A stretch of 64,000 nucleotides of DNA from Prosopocoilus inquinatus (taxonomy: Eukaryota; Arthropoda; Insecta; Coleoptera; Lucanidae): assembly GCA_036172665.1 (NCBI GenBank), contig CM069873.1, forward strand, positions 30,248,001-30,312,000. The letters run 5' to 3'. The stretch's first letter is position 1. Each line of letters begins with the position of its first letter. Positions 36,088-47,974 of the stretch are shown here, piece by piece. A program made the position numbers and the translations under genes. The notes beneath the pieces were generated by a model. That model was not told where the DNA came from. It searched no databases and worked only from the letters and a program-made list of their open reading frames with translations.

Positions 36088-36786
36088 AGTTTTAGCACTG
36101 TTTGTTTAATCAATATTAAAAAAAAGAAACTCCGAATGTTCATATTAAATTGCTTGAAATGTAAATATTTTTAAAAGGAAATTATCAAATTTCATAAAAG
36201 TAATTGAAACGGAAACGATTTTTTACAACAAATCTGAATCGATCTGATTAATTGTTACACCTCATAAATCATTCTTATCAGTGATAACACTATTTTAAGT
36301 AAAAATTGATAAGCAGATTGCACTTAAATTAATAACTGCTAAATTAAAACTTTATCTCGCAGTTTCCTTAGTTCACAACTTAAAAATCACCACTGAAAAT
36401 TTTTGATTCAATAATTGATACAGGCAAAATTAAAAAAATAGGTGAGTTGTTGAATCGATTTTATCATTTATTTAACATGTTTTGGAATAAGTTACGTAGA
36501 AAGATTCTACGCACTACAACGTAGATTTTATCACAAGTGCGATAAAACTAAATTAAATTAGATCGATCAACTATATACGGGCACATAAATTATTCATATC
36601 TCAATAAAAAAACTAAATTGGCACCTGCGTAAACACTAGATTAATTTAATTAGATAGAAAGTAATATCCGGGACTCAAAATAATAGCGAAAATCTTGCGA
36701 TTTTATTAAAAATTGTTTGAAACAGGAACTGTTGAAATAATAAAACCATATGTTTGCTGATTAGGAAACGAAACTAACTCTTAAAT

Positions 36787-37058
36787 GCCTAAACGGTCCA
36801 AGTGGTAACGGACCGGTCTTGCAATCGTAAGGTCGACGGTTCGCACCTCGCTCGAGATATCTCTCGGAGGTGGTCGTTACTCACTTCAGGTGCTCTTCAA
36901 TGTCAGGGTTATAATTCGACACTGCTTCCCCTTCAACGGCGAGGAGGTTTGAAAGTAACAAAGCCATGGAATACTTTACATACACAAAAATACACGCACG
37001 CTCCTGAGATGTGCTGAGTCAAGTCTATAACTTAGGATCTCGTTGGGCAAAAAAAAAA
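36787..37058 (+). repeat. tRNA-derived SINE, copy 1
   Basis: A tRNA-like head starts GCCTAAACGGTCCAAGTGGT. It has an A-box-like TGGTAACGG and a B box GGTTCGCACC (36838-36847), the internal RNA polymerase III promoter. A body of about 200 bp follows, ending CTCGTTGGGCAAAAAAAAAA with an A tail. The whole unit recurs at 39730-39999. Sequence-level features are those of a SINE copied from RNA by a LINE enzyme. I could not pair target duplications. Confidence 0.85.
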
Positions 37059-39729
37059 TTAGATCAATGGAAAGTAAAAAAATACTGTAGTAAAGATACT
37101 TAGAACTTATCTTTTTATTAGTGTTGCGACTTGCGACGAGTCGCTGTTTTTAAGAATCGAGTGAGTCTTGACTAGAGAAATTCCGTTTGGAACCGCATTA
37201 AGATCTCTTCCTGCGCCGGCGTCTCAGAAGAACTTCCTCGGAGCTGCTGGTTGTGTTCTGCTGATTTGTGTCAGTTTCAATGACTAACAAAAAGCAACAA
37301 CCAGCAGCAACAGTCCTAAGGAAGTTCTTCTGCAATGCAGAGTGAAAACACCGTTACCTGTGCTTTTACTTCACGCTATACAGGAATACAAAATAACCCT
37401 AAAGGTAAGCACGTTTTCCCTGAAGCATCGACTGACGTTTAGCTGGACTGTTCTACAATGTAAACGATTCTGTTCCGAGTAGAATGAGTACCTTTGAAAA
37501 TTCAGTTTGACAGCGACTACTCGACTTGTTGCTACTTGAATTGAATTCGAGTTGACTCGACTTTCACCGACTTGGATTCACTGCAATAGTTGCTCGAGTA
37601 GAATGAAGAGTCTGATAGCGATTCTATTCATCGCACCACTGCTTAAAGGCGGCTTTACACGACACTAGTAACTCGTACGAGTCACTAAAACCGAGTACTC
37701 ACTTTTAGCACTCTCCTTGTGTAAATTGGTGCTCTGTATTCCAGTAGAATACTCGCTGCTAGTGTTCATGTCAGCCGAGTAAATAGAAAGCAATCCTATT
37801 TACTGGAACGAGTTGGAGCCCCCCCCCCAATTCTTCCCCACACAATGCTCGACTGTATGCCGTACCAGCACCGTTGGAGACCGATTACACGATTCGAGTA
37901 ACATGTACGAGTGGTAACTTTGTGCTACTGAAATCATTGATTTCGAGTGCGTACTGGTTATGGCTAAGTGGGGTGAAGATAGCACTTTAAAATTTGTGGA
38001 ACTGTACAGAGATGAATTTTTTTTCTAGAAAACGAGTCTGAATAATTATAAGAACAAATCGGCCCGTGAGTTAGTTTTATTAAGAATTGTAAAAGAAATG
38101 AATATATCTAATTTTGGTGTTGCTGAGGCAAAAAATAAACACTTTACAACATTTTAATACGTCTTTAAGCACTTTTTGATCGAAGACTTTTTGCATATAG
38201 TGATATTTGCAAGTAAATGACAAAAAACTCGACTATTGGAAATTGATGCTAAACCGAGTGGCGTCTGCACGTTAAAAACCAATTTGACACCACTATCCCA
38301 GTGAAACACTCGCCTCCAATACTCGCACCAGTGACTCCGAATTTTAATGAAGAATACAAGAGCGATTATAAAAATGACAACATAGTTTTCAGTTAAACAA
38401 ATAATGTAAAATGATGTATTTTATAGGATTATCAACGGAGTTTCACCTCTGGGGTATTAAGTTAGAAGCTTATACATATACACCTTGGAGATGTGCTACT
38501 TAAAAAGAACATATACTAATTAGGTGCGTTCAAAAACTTATGTCGAGTGTTTCGCGCACGAATATTAATTTAATTTGCATGTCGCTTGTCAATTCCAAAA
38601 GTCTTGCGCTTTGACAACGGACGACATCTCATTTTAAGCTGCTATGTGACAAAGAAACCCACAAGACTTCTTAAAACAAACGAGTGAGTTGCAAACGTAA
38701 GGTAAAAATCGCATGTGAGAAAGATACAATTACTCGTCCAACTTACGACGTACAGTTTCCGAACGCAATTTCTAAAACGATCTTTACGTTAAATAAGAAA
38801 TCTCTTTTGAATTTTCATTATCTAGTATATTATCTGTAAAATACATATACCAACTTTGAGATGCACAACTTCCCTTTCCCGCAAAACCGAGAGAACTAAA
38901 TACGAATGTGTTCGCTTACTTGCAACTTAATTACAGAAAACTTACAACTAGTATTTACTTTCTGTTAACTTCACGTATTGAATATTCAGTCGACTGTAAG
39001 TACGAGGATGCTTAAACTCCAGTTAAAATGTCTTTCGAATTAAAAAAATTAATTTTGAACACAATATACGATCAAATGACTGAAGCTGCAAAACAAAAAA
39101 ACGTGTTGCAGATGCTGAATTTGAAACGCCAAAAATTGTCACCGACCTTGATACTTATATAAAATGAAATTTGCTCGTGTACTCACGCGCAAAAATTTAT
39201 TTGCACTTGTCAGCGTAGTCTCAACACAAACTAAAAATAAAAATATAATGGGAGGAAACATTAGACAAACAAATATATTATAATGTAAGATCGTGGAATG
39301 AACTGGCAATAAATATAAAACATATTGAACGTTGAGTAAGTGATAATTTTGTTAAGTTAAATTAAGACGTGAGTCATTTACCATCTACTTGTGTATGTAT
39401 ATTACTCAGAGCCGTTTTATCTTATTTGTGTTCAAGTATAAAATATAGAGACCTTTTCTATTAAAAGTCCTTTTTCATATGTAGCTAAAATTAACTTACA
39501 TGTACACATGGCGCACAATTAGGATAATAATTTTGGATGATTTATGAAATTTCTTATCAGTATACTTTTATAACTTTATTTAATCTTTAAAGAATATTTT
39601 GGTTTAACGTTAGCTTGTAAAATGTTTACCTCATACTAACAATACATAATAATATTTCATTCTAATTTATATGGTTCGTTAAGGCTCGGCTTCTGAAAAC
39701 AATTAATAGACCATTAGTGTAACTAAGAC
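37059..39729. other. No gene; hairpin and ACTCG-rich tract
   Basis: At 37226-37331 AGAAGAACTTCCT and CTGCTGGTTGT meet their reverse complements as an imperfect hairpin. Between about 37,130 and 38,340 the words ACTCG/CGAGT are strikingly frequent, which suggests a decayed repeat; I could not define its ends. No coding sequence recognised. Confidence 0.4.
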
Positions 39730-39999
39730 GCCGAAACAGTCCAAATGGTAAAGGACCGGCCTTAAAATTGTAAAGTCGTGAGTTTGCATCCCGCTTGAGA
39801 TACTTCTCGGGAGTGGTCGTTACTCACTTCAGGTACCCTTCAGTGTTGGGGTACAATTCGACATTGCTTCCCGTTTAACGGCGAGGAGGTTTGAAAATAA
39901 CAAAGTCTTGGAACACAACATAAAAATACACTCCCGCTCCTGAGGTCCTGACAAGTCTATGACTTAGGACCCCGTTGGGCAAACACCCCGTACAAAAAA
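39730..39999 (+). repeat. tRNA-derived SINE, copy 2
   Basis: Matches copy 1 along its length: GCCGAAACAGTCCAAATGGT head, TGGTCGTTACTCACTTCAGG, CGGCGAGGAGGTTTGAAA and CCGTTGGGCAAA near the end. The B box is worn (GAGTTTGCATCC). The two copies differ at many positions, so the family is not recent here. Confidence 0.85.
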
Positions 40000-42079
40000 G
40001 AGTTATAATGTGACACACTATATAAGAAACTGTTTACCGTGTCACATTCTAATCATTAGTTAAACTAATCAGTCAATTAGTCACTTCCAGAAACCGGGCC
40101 TTAATGAACTCACTCATTTTAAGTTTCAGAAGGGGTGGAAATAAGTAAAAAAAATAAATATGCTTGATTCAAGAATAAACTGAAGAAACTTTTGGCCACT
40201 ACATTAGTTCCTCTACACCCTGTCGAACAAACAAATGTATTTTTTTCTGCAAAGTCGATTTACACTTAACGACGAACATTAGTTATTTTTCTTGGAAAGT
40301 ACTTTTAAAATGCTTTTTATTCTATTCTACTGCAATTACGTTAACTATGAATCGGAAAAAGGAACATCAGCAAACAAAACTTCAATATTCAATAAGTAGC
40401 TATTAATTCCATAAAATCATCATGAGTAAAAGTGGTCTTAAGTGAAAAAACACTTTTATCACCAAATTTATAGTCCAAAAACGGGTCACACTTGTCCAAT
40501 AAAAAAAATTGAATGTACCAATTTCTAATCACAATCTCATCTTTAATGCTTTTAACTAACTAATTTAATTTAATTAAATGTCGGAGTTTTCTTTTAATAC
40601 GGCAAAGTAATTCCAAAATAAACAAACTAGTAAATCTTATATGTTCATTTTTTCAACATGATTGATTATAAAAGTATTGATGTAATATGCATCGTTGAAT
40701 AAAAAGCTCGTAAATATATTATAATCATGGAAACAACGAACGCTTTAGAAAGATGACCTACTACTAAACCAACGTAATAGAATTTTTTATTCGAAAATCT
40801 GTTCATTTCTCTCTTTAATAATGCAAGATCATGAAAGCAATCAAAGTGATTGAAATTTAGAAACATGTCTTTATTAGAACTTTGACAAGCTTAATTAATA
40901 CTTACTTGATACTATCAATTATTTACGAGTAATAATGACACCGACTTCTGAAAATTGATACACATATATATCATAGTTTCGACTTTCAATCATTTGTACA
41001 CAGCTGAATGCACATTCGCCTGCTAATTAATAATAAAATGAACATCAATTAATTGGTTTCTCACCTACCGAAACTGCATTCGCTACAGGAAAATTAGCTT
41101 TCAAAACAACTACGATATACTTTCAACATTCGGAGAAAAATAAGCAGCAACAATACTTGCAGCACATCAACAAATATTTTTTTTCAAATTGATAAAACAG
41201 CTGTCAGAAATGCAGTAATTTGATAAACGTAAAAAGGCGGAATAGTATTTGTATTCAATTATAGACTTCAATTATTCGAAAACGACTTTGATATTGATTT
41301 TGATTCATTGCTACAATATTTTTCTTGTGATTTTCTCCTTTTGTCAACTATGTTTCCGAATTTGTCTAAAATAGCTTTCCTATTTGACACAGGAGTTGAT
41401 ATTTTCGAAACTGGAAAATGATTTACCAAATTCGGAAACTTAATTGACAAACGAAGAAAACCAAAAGAAAAGAACTCCACTTGTTTTAAAATAAATTAAA
41501 TCAAATAACTTACGTTTTGTAAAATGTATATGCACACATCAGAAGTACACTTTATAGAACATTTTGCGCAATATATGTTTTAAACCCAATTTCCACTGTT
41601 GATTTTTTTTTCGTATACTATAGAAAGAAAAAGAAAAAAAAACACGAGTGCCGTTTCCAATAAAATATAGCAATTATTTTCATATTAATTCCAAAGTGGA
41701 CAAGAAAAGGCCAATCAAGTCGTAACGCAAAATCCACTGACCTCTTCGTTAGGTTAATCATCGCCATCAAAGTCGTCACTTAACCTCAATTGATTAATGT
41801 TAAGAGATTAAAATTCCAATGATACAGAAACCTAAAGTAAGTGACTAACAGAAAATTCAAAAATAAAAATTGAATCTTTACTTTTACTGGACTTCATTTA
41901 CTTATTGCTAACACAAAAATAATCATAACTTGTCCATTTTGCTTACGCTTTTTTTTCTAAACCAATTTATCTGAAGAAAAAACATACGTGATGAAAAAAA
42001 AAATAATTTCTTCATGACTGCAATATCTTTAAAATTACTTAATGTTAGGTTAACATCAGGAAAATAAAATAAAAGAAAG
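40000..42079. other. No gene recognised
   Basis: Very AT-rich. Small minus-strand frames (40666-40866, 41268-41480) have no recognisable motif. Confidence 0.45.
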
Positions 42080-42220
42080 AAAGTTATTAAAGGAAAATAA
42101 CCGTCGACGTACCTACGTTTCGGTATTATTATACCTCATCAGGACAGTACAATCATGTGGTTAAAAAAGATCAAATAAGACCGAAACGTAGTCGACTGTA
42201 CCATTATCCCTTTCTTTTAA
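42080..42220. mobile_element. Inverted fragments of a ribozyme-bearing retroelement (Penelope-like?)
   Basis: The segment to the left of about 42,150 (AAAGGAAAATAACCGTCGAC then CTACGTTTCGG) recurs in inverted orientation to the right (plus strand CCGAAACGTAGTCGACTGTA then TTATCCCTTTC). The left copy, read on the minus strand, contains a complete hammerhead ribozyme; the right copy keeps only the 3' part. Hammerheads in flanking repeats, sometimes inverted, are known for Penelope-like elements and retrozymes. No reverse transcriptase is nearby. Confidence 0.5.
42100..42148 (-). ncRNA. Hammerhead ribozyme (type I)
   Basis: On the minus strand the conserved core CTGATGA is followed by stem II (GGTAT-AATA-ATACC, 5 bp), GAA with the paired A, a short stem III (CGT-AGGT-ACG) closed by the A-U pair, and the cleavage-site C (42106). 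Stem I pairs ACTGTC before the core with GACGGT after the cleavage site (six pairs, one G-U). Every core nucleotide of the hammerhead consensus is present in the right order. Open stem I with a very short stem III is the arrangement known from Penelope-like elements and retrozymes. It would self-cleave the transcript. Activity is inferred from the fold only. Confidence 0.8.
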
Positions 42221-43620
42221 AATTATTATTACTTCTTTCTTGAACACAATAACAAAGAAAGAAGAACCAATCTATAATAGTCAAGGACACATGTTTTTTG
42301 TTATTTACAGAAAAATAAGATACCTAATGTTTATATATAATTTGACATCCTTCAGCATTTTTTAACTTTTTATAGCGAATTAAATTCATTTTAATTCATT
42401 AAATTTTTTTACATCGTTGGCGTAATTTCTTTTTCTTACATTTTTTTAAACAATTAATTTACTTGGTATATGAATATAAAAATATAACATTCAGAATTAT
42501 TACCACACAAATATTTAAACATTAAAAATAATTGTTTAAATTAAAAGTACAAAAGAATTTTTCCATTTTCGTCTACTTTTCACATTTCTTATTTGTTGAC
42601 CATTTCATTAAGAGTATTCTTATTTTCTGATATTTCTAGGATGCAGCAAAGACGGTGACATTGCAACTAAGTCGTTCTCAAAAATACCAAGGAAAGAAGA
42701 ACAGAACTGAAGACTTCACATATAATTTTTTGTTGTCTCTGCATGCTGTCCTAAAATGATTTCTCAAAAATTGTTCCAGAATTATCTGCAAACAGTAACC
42801 GAATGACGAACTGAAAAGCTTTCACTCAAAACTTGATAAGTCAAAAATGACGAACTTCGAGTTCGGCATGGAATCAAGGGTTTATTACTGAGTTTCATTA
42901 TCTGGTAAGGCCCCATTAATTAATTCCTGATAAATAATACTCACCGGCAAAAAACCCCCACCACCTCAAAGTTCTTTTACAAAATTAATGAAATTTAACT
43001 AATTTAACTAAAGAATGGTATCCAATGTAGAAACAGATTGTAAGAATTAGCTGAGAAGACGATTACAAAAATTTAATTTGAACAAAACTATAAAAACACA
43101 ATTTTTATTCGACGTAAAAATTAAGTTGACTGTCTTTAGTGATCTTCCCTGTTAAGATTAATGGCGTAAATGCACTAGGCTTGTTAAAAATTACTTCATT
43201 TAACAGTGAAGCAATCGAGCGAAATCAAATTCGTTAAATAAATTTGACGATTTACTTCAAATTCTTCTTGAAGAACAAATTGCAGGTTTTGGAGATTTTC
43301 TGGCAAAGCTAGACAAAGACATCAAATAAGATATTCTGGTACAACTAGTACAACGTGTGGCCTACTATTCTGATTCATTAAAATTAAGCCACTTATTGTT
43401 CAGATATAATTTAAACGATTAAAATTCCAGTTACAAAATACCTTAGCTTAGCCATTTTGTTGGCGGTTAGTGTATTACGAATGATATAGGAGTATTACAC
43501 AAGAAATGAATGAATCAGACTCACCAAATTATTCAGCTCAATAATAATGCCTTCATTCCAAGTCACTCGAATTTCGTCATTTTTGATTATCAAGTTTTGC
43601 GTGATGCAAATCAATTGTTA
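42221..43620. other. No gene recognised
   Basis: AT-rich sequence with no motif-bearing frame on either strand. Confidence 0.45.
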
Positions 43621-44238
43621 TACTGGATGTTTCATAACCTACGGAGGACATTAAAAGGGTACCTAGGGGAGACCGAATTAAAGAGTTTTCTTAATAAATT
43701 TTTGGTATAAACGTATTAACTAAAAACTTACAAGAGTTTAAAGCTAAAAAGTTACAAGAGTTTAAAGCGAAATTAATTAACAAGCAAAAGTTACTCCCTG
43801 TAGTAATATTTTACGTTTTAAAATCAAATTTGAGGATTATATTTGAGGCTTATATGAGTTACCTGAACATTGCTTTACAATAAACAACTATTTAAAAAAA
43901 ATGTAGTCACGTTAAATTTATGGCTATTTAATTTTTTCTTCTAATGCCCAAAAACGGGTTTTCATGCCGTTTTACACCGCCTACTAATTAAAAACAAAAC
44001 TAGGAAACATAAAATATTCATGTTAATGAACATTTTATGAATGGTGGTTTTAATAAATTTAGAGTTTATTTAATAATAAAGTTGCATTTTGTGAAATAAT
44101 TTTTGTTACAGGTGTAAATTAAAGAAGAGATTGAGAAAGTTAAGCTGCCGTAACTTTCTTATTATTTGGTTTTAGTAAAAAGCAAATTAAGAAAAAAGCT
44201 TTATTTTGATGCCCTCCGTAGTTGTGAGACACCCAGTA
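43621..44238. mobile_element. MITE family A, copy 2
   Basis: Starts TACTGGATGTTTCATAACCT and ends with the complement of TACTGGGTGTCTCACAACTA. It shares its interior with 16792-17397, including AAGTTACTCCCTGTAGTAAT and AAAAACAAAACTAGGAAACA. An internal block around TTACAAGAGTTTAAAGC is duplicated at 43729-43768. About 618 bp with TA at both ends; non-coding. Confidence 0.85.
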
Positions 44239-45224
44239 TATTAAGAGCACGACAGTTCTGGAAGAAGAAGAAATTGTACTATTTTAACGCCTTTAACTTT
44301 TTGAATCGATTCTTTTAATCTCTCTGGAGGTTCGAGGTTTGATCGAAAAGCTTTTGTGTTGTCATTACTGCTTCAAGCCATTGGAAAACTATACAAATTT
44401 ATTAGGAGTTTCACATTTCTGGGATTCAAGAGATACGTAAACTTACTGCACAGATATGGACAAATGATCAGTACAAGGAATGTTGCAGCTAACATCAAAT
44501 CGAAAATATAAAGCGGAACGAACCCTTAACTTCACACAGCCTATCACTTTTGTTCTCGGTATACAATTGCATTTTTTATTTCCTGGCATTTCTAGGACTC
44601 AAGCGGCAAGTTTAAGAGAGCAAACATGATTGATAATGTGAAGTTGCAACTAATGTCACATTCAGAGTATAAAATAAAAGAAAGGAACGCCCGCAAACTT
44701 ACGTACCCTTCATCAATCATTTGTGCTCTCTCTGTACAATAACATTCTGACCGAATATAAATGTTTTACAATGTTAAACGACAGTTTGCTTTAATAAATA
44801 TGCAATCATTTACTTCTCAAACTAAAAATGATCAGCAGCTCCAAATAATAAATACATAAAATAAATAATACAATGCAGTTGTGTACAGACAGGAATTTGT
44901 TTGTGTAACTTTGTTTACTTGAAAAGATGCAAACATGATTATTATAAAACGTGAATGGAAATTCCTTTTTTCTCAATGTAAATTCAAATTGTAACCTGTC
45001 AGAAATCGACGCTTGAGTGTTTGTTTGTCTCATGACGAACCGATAAATATTTTCTTTCTATTGTTAAATAACGTGTGTCTCAATGTTTTTATAACTCTTA
45101 TGACCGGTAAATAGTACCTCGAATTTTGATATTTAAAATATGAATATTGAATATATAAATATTCAAAGTATGCAAATAACAAGAAACTTTGAGGTTTATC
45201 TGATCACCATAACAGATAGGTTAC
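44239..45224. other. No gene recognised
   Basis: AT-rich spacer between MITE A copy 2 and the next transposon; no motif-bearing frames. Confidence 0.45.
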
Positions 45225-45598
45225 TATACTCTGTTCACGTTAAGAATATAGCGTTGGAAAGGATAGGGCAATATTTTCCGGCTTGTGATTGGTTGAAATT
45301 CGAGGCAAGTTTACAATGGTTAAAGTTGACATTCCGGCGCTCGTTCCCGCGAATTAATTTTATGTTGGATAGAGCGAAATATAACTAGAATTGTGAACGT
45401 CAGTTGTATTTATGTCATTTTGGTTTGGTGTTGGTGTTTGGTTTGTGTGCTTATTGTTATTTAAAATCGTTTAAAAAGTTGTTCTTTTTAGAGCTCTACG
45501 GCTGTAATTGCAATTAACAGGTAAATATTTTATTAATAATGTTTATTTTCATGAGAATATTTTCATGAGAATTTATTATGATATATTACAGTGCTAAT

Positions 45599-47022
45599 AT
45601 GGACGTACGAGAGGAAGCTGGCTCCTCGAGAAACCCTCAAGGGAAGCATATTCGAAGTGACCAAAGAGTTATGGCATATAATGCTTTTGTTCAATACCAC
45701 CATGATAATTCCAAGTCAGCTTCAATAAAATTGGCTTCAAAGATGGTTGGCATTGGAGAGGCAACAATGTGGGCTATCGTAAAAGAAAAGGAAAGCACGG
45801 GAATTCTATGATCTCCTAGCAAGAAGCGAAACCGTGATACAATTTTCAATAAACTCGTTGAAGCTCATGAAAAATCTATTAGAAGACATGTGCATTCTTT
45901 TTATCTTAAGAATGAATTACCTACTTGCTCAAAAATTTTAACGGTAAATACATTTACATTTATTACTGTTATTTTGAAACTAAGTAAAAAAATTTATAGG
46001 TTCTACAAACAGATGATACTTTACCTGTAATTCATCGTACAACATTGTGGAAAATGTTGAGAAAATTGGGATTTAAATGGGAGAAACGAAGCAGAAATTG
46101 TATTTTAATCGAACGTCAAGATATTGTCTTGTGGAGACGTAATTATTTAAACTCCATTAGAAAATTTCGTACAATGGGAAAGAAAATATATTTCTTGGAT
46201 GAGACGTGGGTGAATGCCGGTCACACAAAGCCAAAAGTGTGGAAAGATACAACAGTGACTACTGCTCGACAAGCATTTGTATTTGGATTGTCACTTGGTT
46301 TACAAAATCCTTCTGGAAAAGGAAAACGTCTGATTGTGCTTCACATTGGTAGTGAAACTGGTTTTGTTGATAACGGATTGCTACTGTTTGAATCAAAAAG
46401 AACTGGTGACTATCATGAAGATATGAACAGTCAAGTTTTTACGGAGTGGATGAAAAATATATTACCAAATCTTGAACCTGGATGTGTAATTGTAATGGAC
46501 AATGCGCCTTATCACTCAGTCAAGACGGATAAAATTCCTAATTCTTCATGGAAGAAAGGCACAATAATTGAATGGCTTACATTGAAAGGAATTGTAACAG
46601 ACAACACTTTATTAAAAGTTCAACTTCTTGATATAACAAAAAAATATGTAAGTGATAATCCAGTGAGTTACGTTATAGATGAAATGGTAACAGAAACTGG
46701 CCGTACAATATTAAGATTGCCCCCTTATCATTGCAATTTAAATCCAATAGAACTTGTTTGGGCTCAAGTAGAACATCATGTAGCTGCTAATAATAAAACA
46801 TTCAAGTTGCCCGAGGTCAAAACATTGCTGCTCGAGGGATTAGATCTTGTAAATGCTGAACATTGGGAAAATTGCGTTAAACATGCTATTGCAGAAGAAA
46901 ACAAAATGTACCAACTTGATAATATTGTGGAAGATATGGTGGAGGAATTAATTATAACAGCAAATACTGGCTCATCATCAGAATCGCCACCTGACTCAGA
47001 TTTAGATTTTACAAGTGAATAA
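45599..47022 (+). pseudogene. DDE transposase with one intron and one in-frame stop
   Basis: Exon 1 runs 45599-45943 and exon 2 46000-47022; a 56-bp GT...AG intron (GTAAAT...TTATAG) joins the frames exactly. The N-terminal part (RVMAYNAFVQYHHD, KLASKMVGIGEATMWAIV) is a helix-turn-helix region. The catalytic part has FLDETWVNAGH (first Asp), IVMDNAPYHS (Asp, 46498-46500) and LPPYHCNLNPIELVW (Glu, 46750-46752). I count 83 residues between the second Asp and the Glu, far above the 34-41 of ordinary Tc1/mariner. I recall a described clade with about 82 (DD82E, called Sailor) but could not check. The tail is acidic and Ser-rich. An in-frame TGA at 45809-45811 breaks exon 1, so the copy is probably inactive unless read through. 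Confidence 0.85.
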
Positions 47023-47339
47023 ATTAACGAAAGTAAATAATAATTAATCTTGTGAGAAATTCTGAATTCACATTATCTACACTTTTGTTATTAATATCTG
47101 TCATCCCAGTGAATAAGTGATTAAGTCAAATTTCCCTACTTATCAGAGCAGGTTGTTTTCGATTTATAAATTCACATTGTTTGTTATAACAACATGATTG
47201 TTCTTGCTGTGCCAGCAATTATTAAATTATTCTGTGTATTTTGTCATTTTGATTTTTGTGTCTCGTGTAACATGTTTTTATAGCTATCAATTAACTGACA
47301 GTGATCAATTTTATCAAGTTTACTTTGATTTAGTTTTAG

Positions 47340-47685
47340 GGTCAGATTAAAACAATGTTCAGATCCATATTAACTTCCGGCTGTGAACCATGGATACAAA
47401 CGAGTAGCCTGAAAAGAAAAATAGAAGTACACAAATGGAATACTTCCATACAGCCATAGAAGTTACATTGAATGATAGAATAAAAAGTGCAGATATTAGA
47501 GGAGAGCTTGGAGTAGAATCAGTGTTAGAATACATAGAAAAAATAGATATATTAGGTTAAGGTTAGGTTTTGAAATAGATAGCAATTTTTTTATTCTTTT
47601 CTGAACCTCAAGTACGTTTTATTTTTCTATGTGTTTACATGTTGACCAATAAGGCAAATAAAGGCATTATTATTATTAAATAACA
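47340..47685 (+). pseudogene. LINE 3'-end fragment
   Basis: A short reading with YGCEPW-like text (ACTTCCGGCTGTGAACCATG), a KRKIEVHKW segment and GELGVESVLEYIEK resembles the C-terminal end of reverse transcriptases of RTE/CR1-like LINEs. It is broken by stops and ends with AAAGGCATTATTATTATTAAA, a LINE-type simple tail. It lies inside the transposon at 45225-47974. Confidence 0.65.
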
Positions 47686-47974
47686 TGGGCTTTTAATTTT
47701 AAATTATCTCTAAAAGAATAAAACTTGCAACAAAATTCAGACTCTGTGGTGAATTTATGTACAACAAATTAAAATTACTACTAAGATTAATTTAATTGTA
47801 AATTAAATTAATCGCTTGGTTTGTGTATTCATGCAACAAATTAAATTCTCCTTTAGTTTGCTGTTTTTCTAAATATAAAAATTTTGAATTTACCGCTCTT
47901 TCCTTATTGCTCCTATGTAATACGTACGCCGACGCGAGCGCTAACTACTATATTCTTAACGTGAACAGAGTATA

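Larger units (their letters stand above)
24898..36091 (+). mobile_element. Complete Ty3/gypsy retrotransposon, 11.2 kb, with target duplication
   Basis: Two 2,545-bp LTRs (24902-27446 and 33543-36087) flank gag and pol. The 4-bp direct repeat AGTT at 24898-24901 and 36088-36091 is the target duplication, the usual size for Ty3/gypsy. I found only three differences between the LTRs by eye, so insertion is recent. Gag and Pol frames are open throughout, with protease, reverse transcriptase, RNase H and integrase in the gypsy order. The 1.38 kb between pol and the 3' LTR has no long frame. Total size and very long LTRs recall the Ulysses/Osvaldo group of Drosophila, which is a suggestion only. 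Transposition would go through an RNA copy, cytoplasmic particles and integration. Confidence 0.95.
45225..47974 (+). mobile_element. Tc1/mariner-superfamily transposon, wide D-E spacing
   Basis: A perfect inverted repeat of at least 25 bp (TACTCTGTTCACGTTAAGAA onward at the left; its complement ends at 47972) with TA on both sides bounds about 2.75 kb. The transposase is on the plus strand at 45599-47022. The 3' part of the element carries an old LINE fragment (about 47340-47685). Perfect TIRs and a nearly intact transposase indicate fairly recent activity. Confidence 0.9.

Noticed and set aside
36787..36860. Functional tRNA gene
   Set aside because: The head is tRNA-like with a B box, but it continues into a repeated body with an A tail and recurs at 39.7 kb, so it is a SINE.
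36802..37017. 71-codon frame with DISRRWSLLTSGALQC text
   Set aside because: Lies within the SINE body; chance reading of a repeat.
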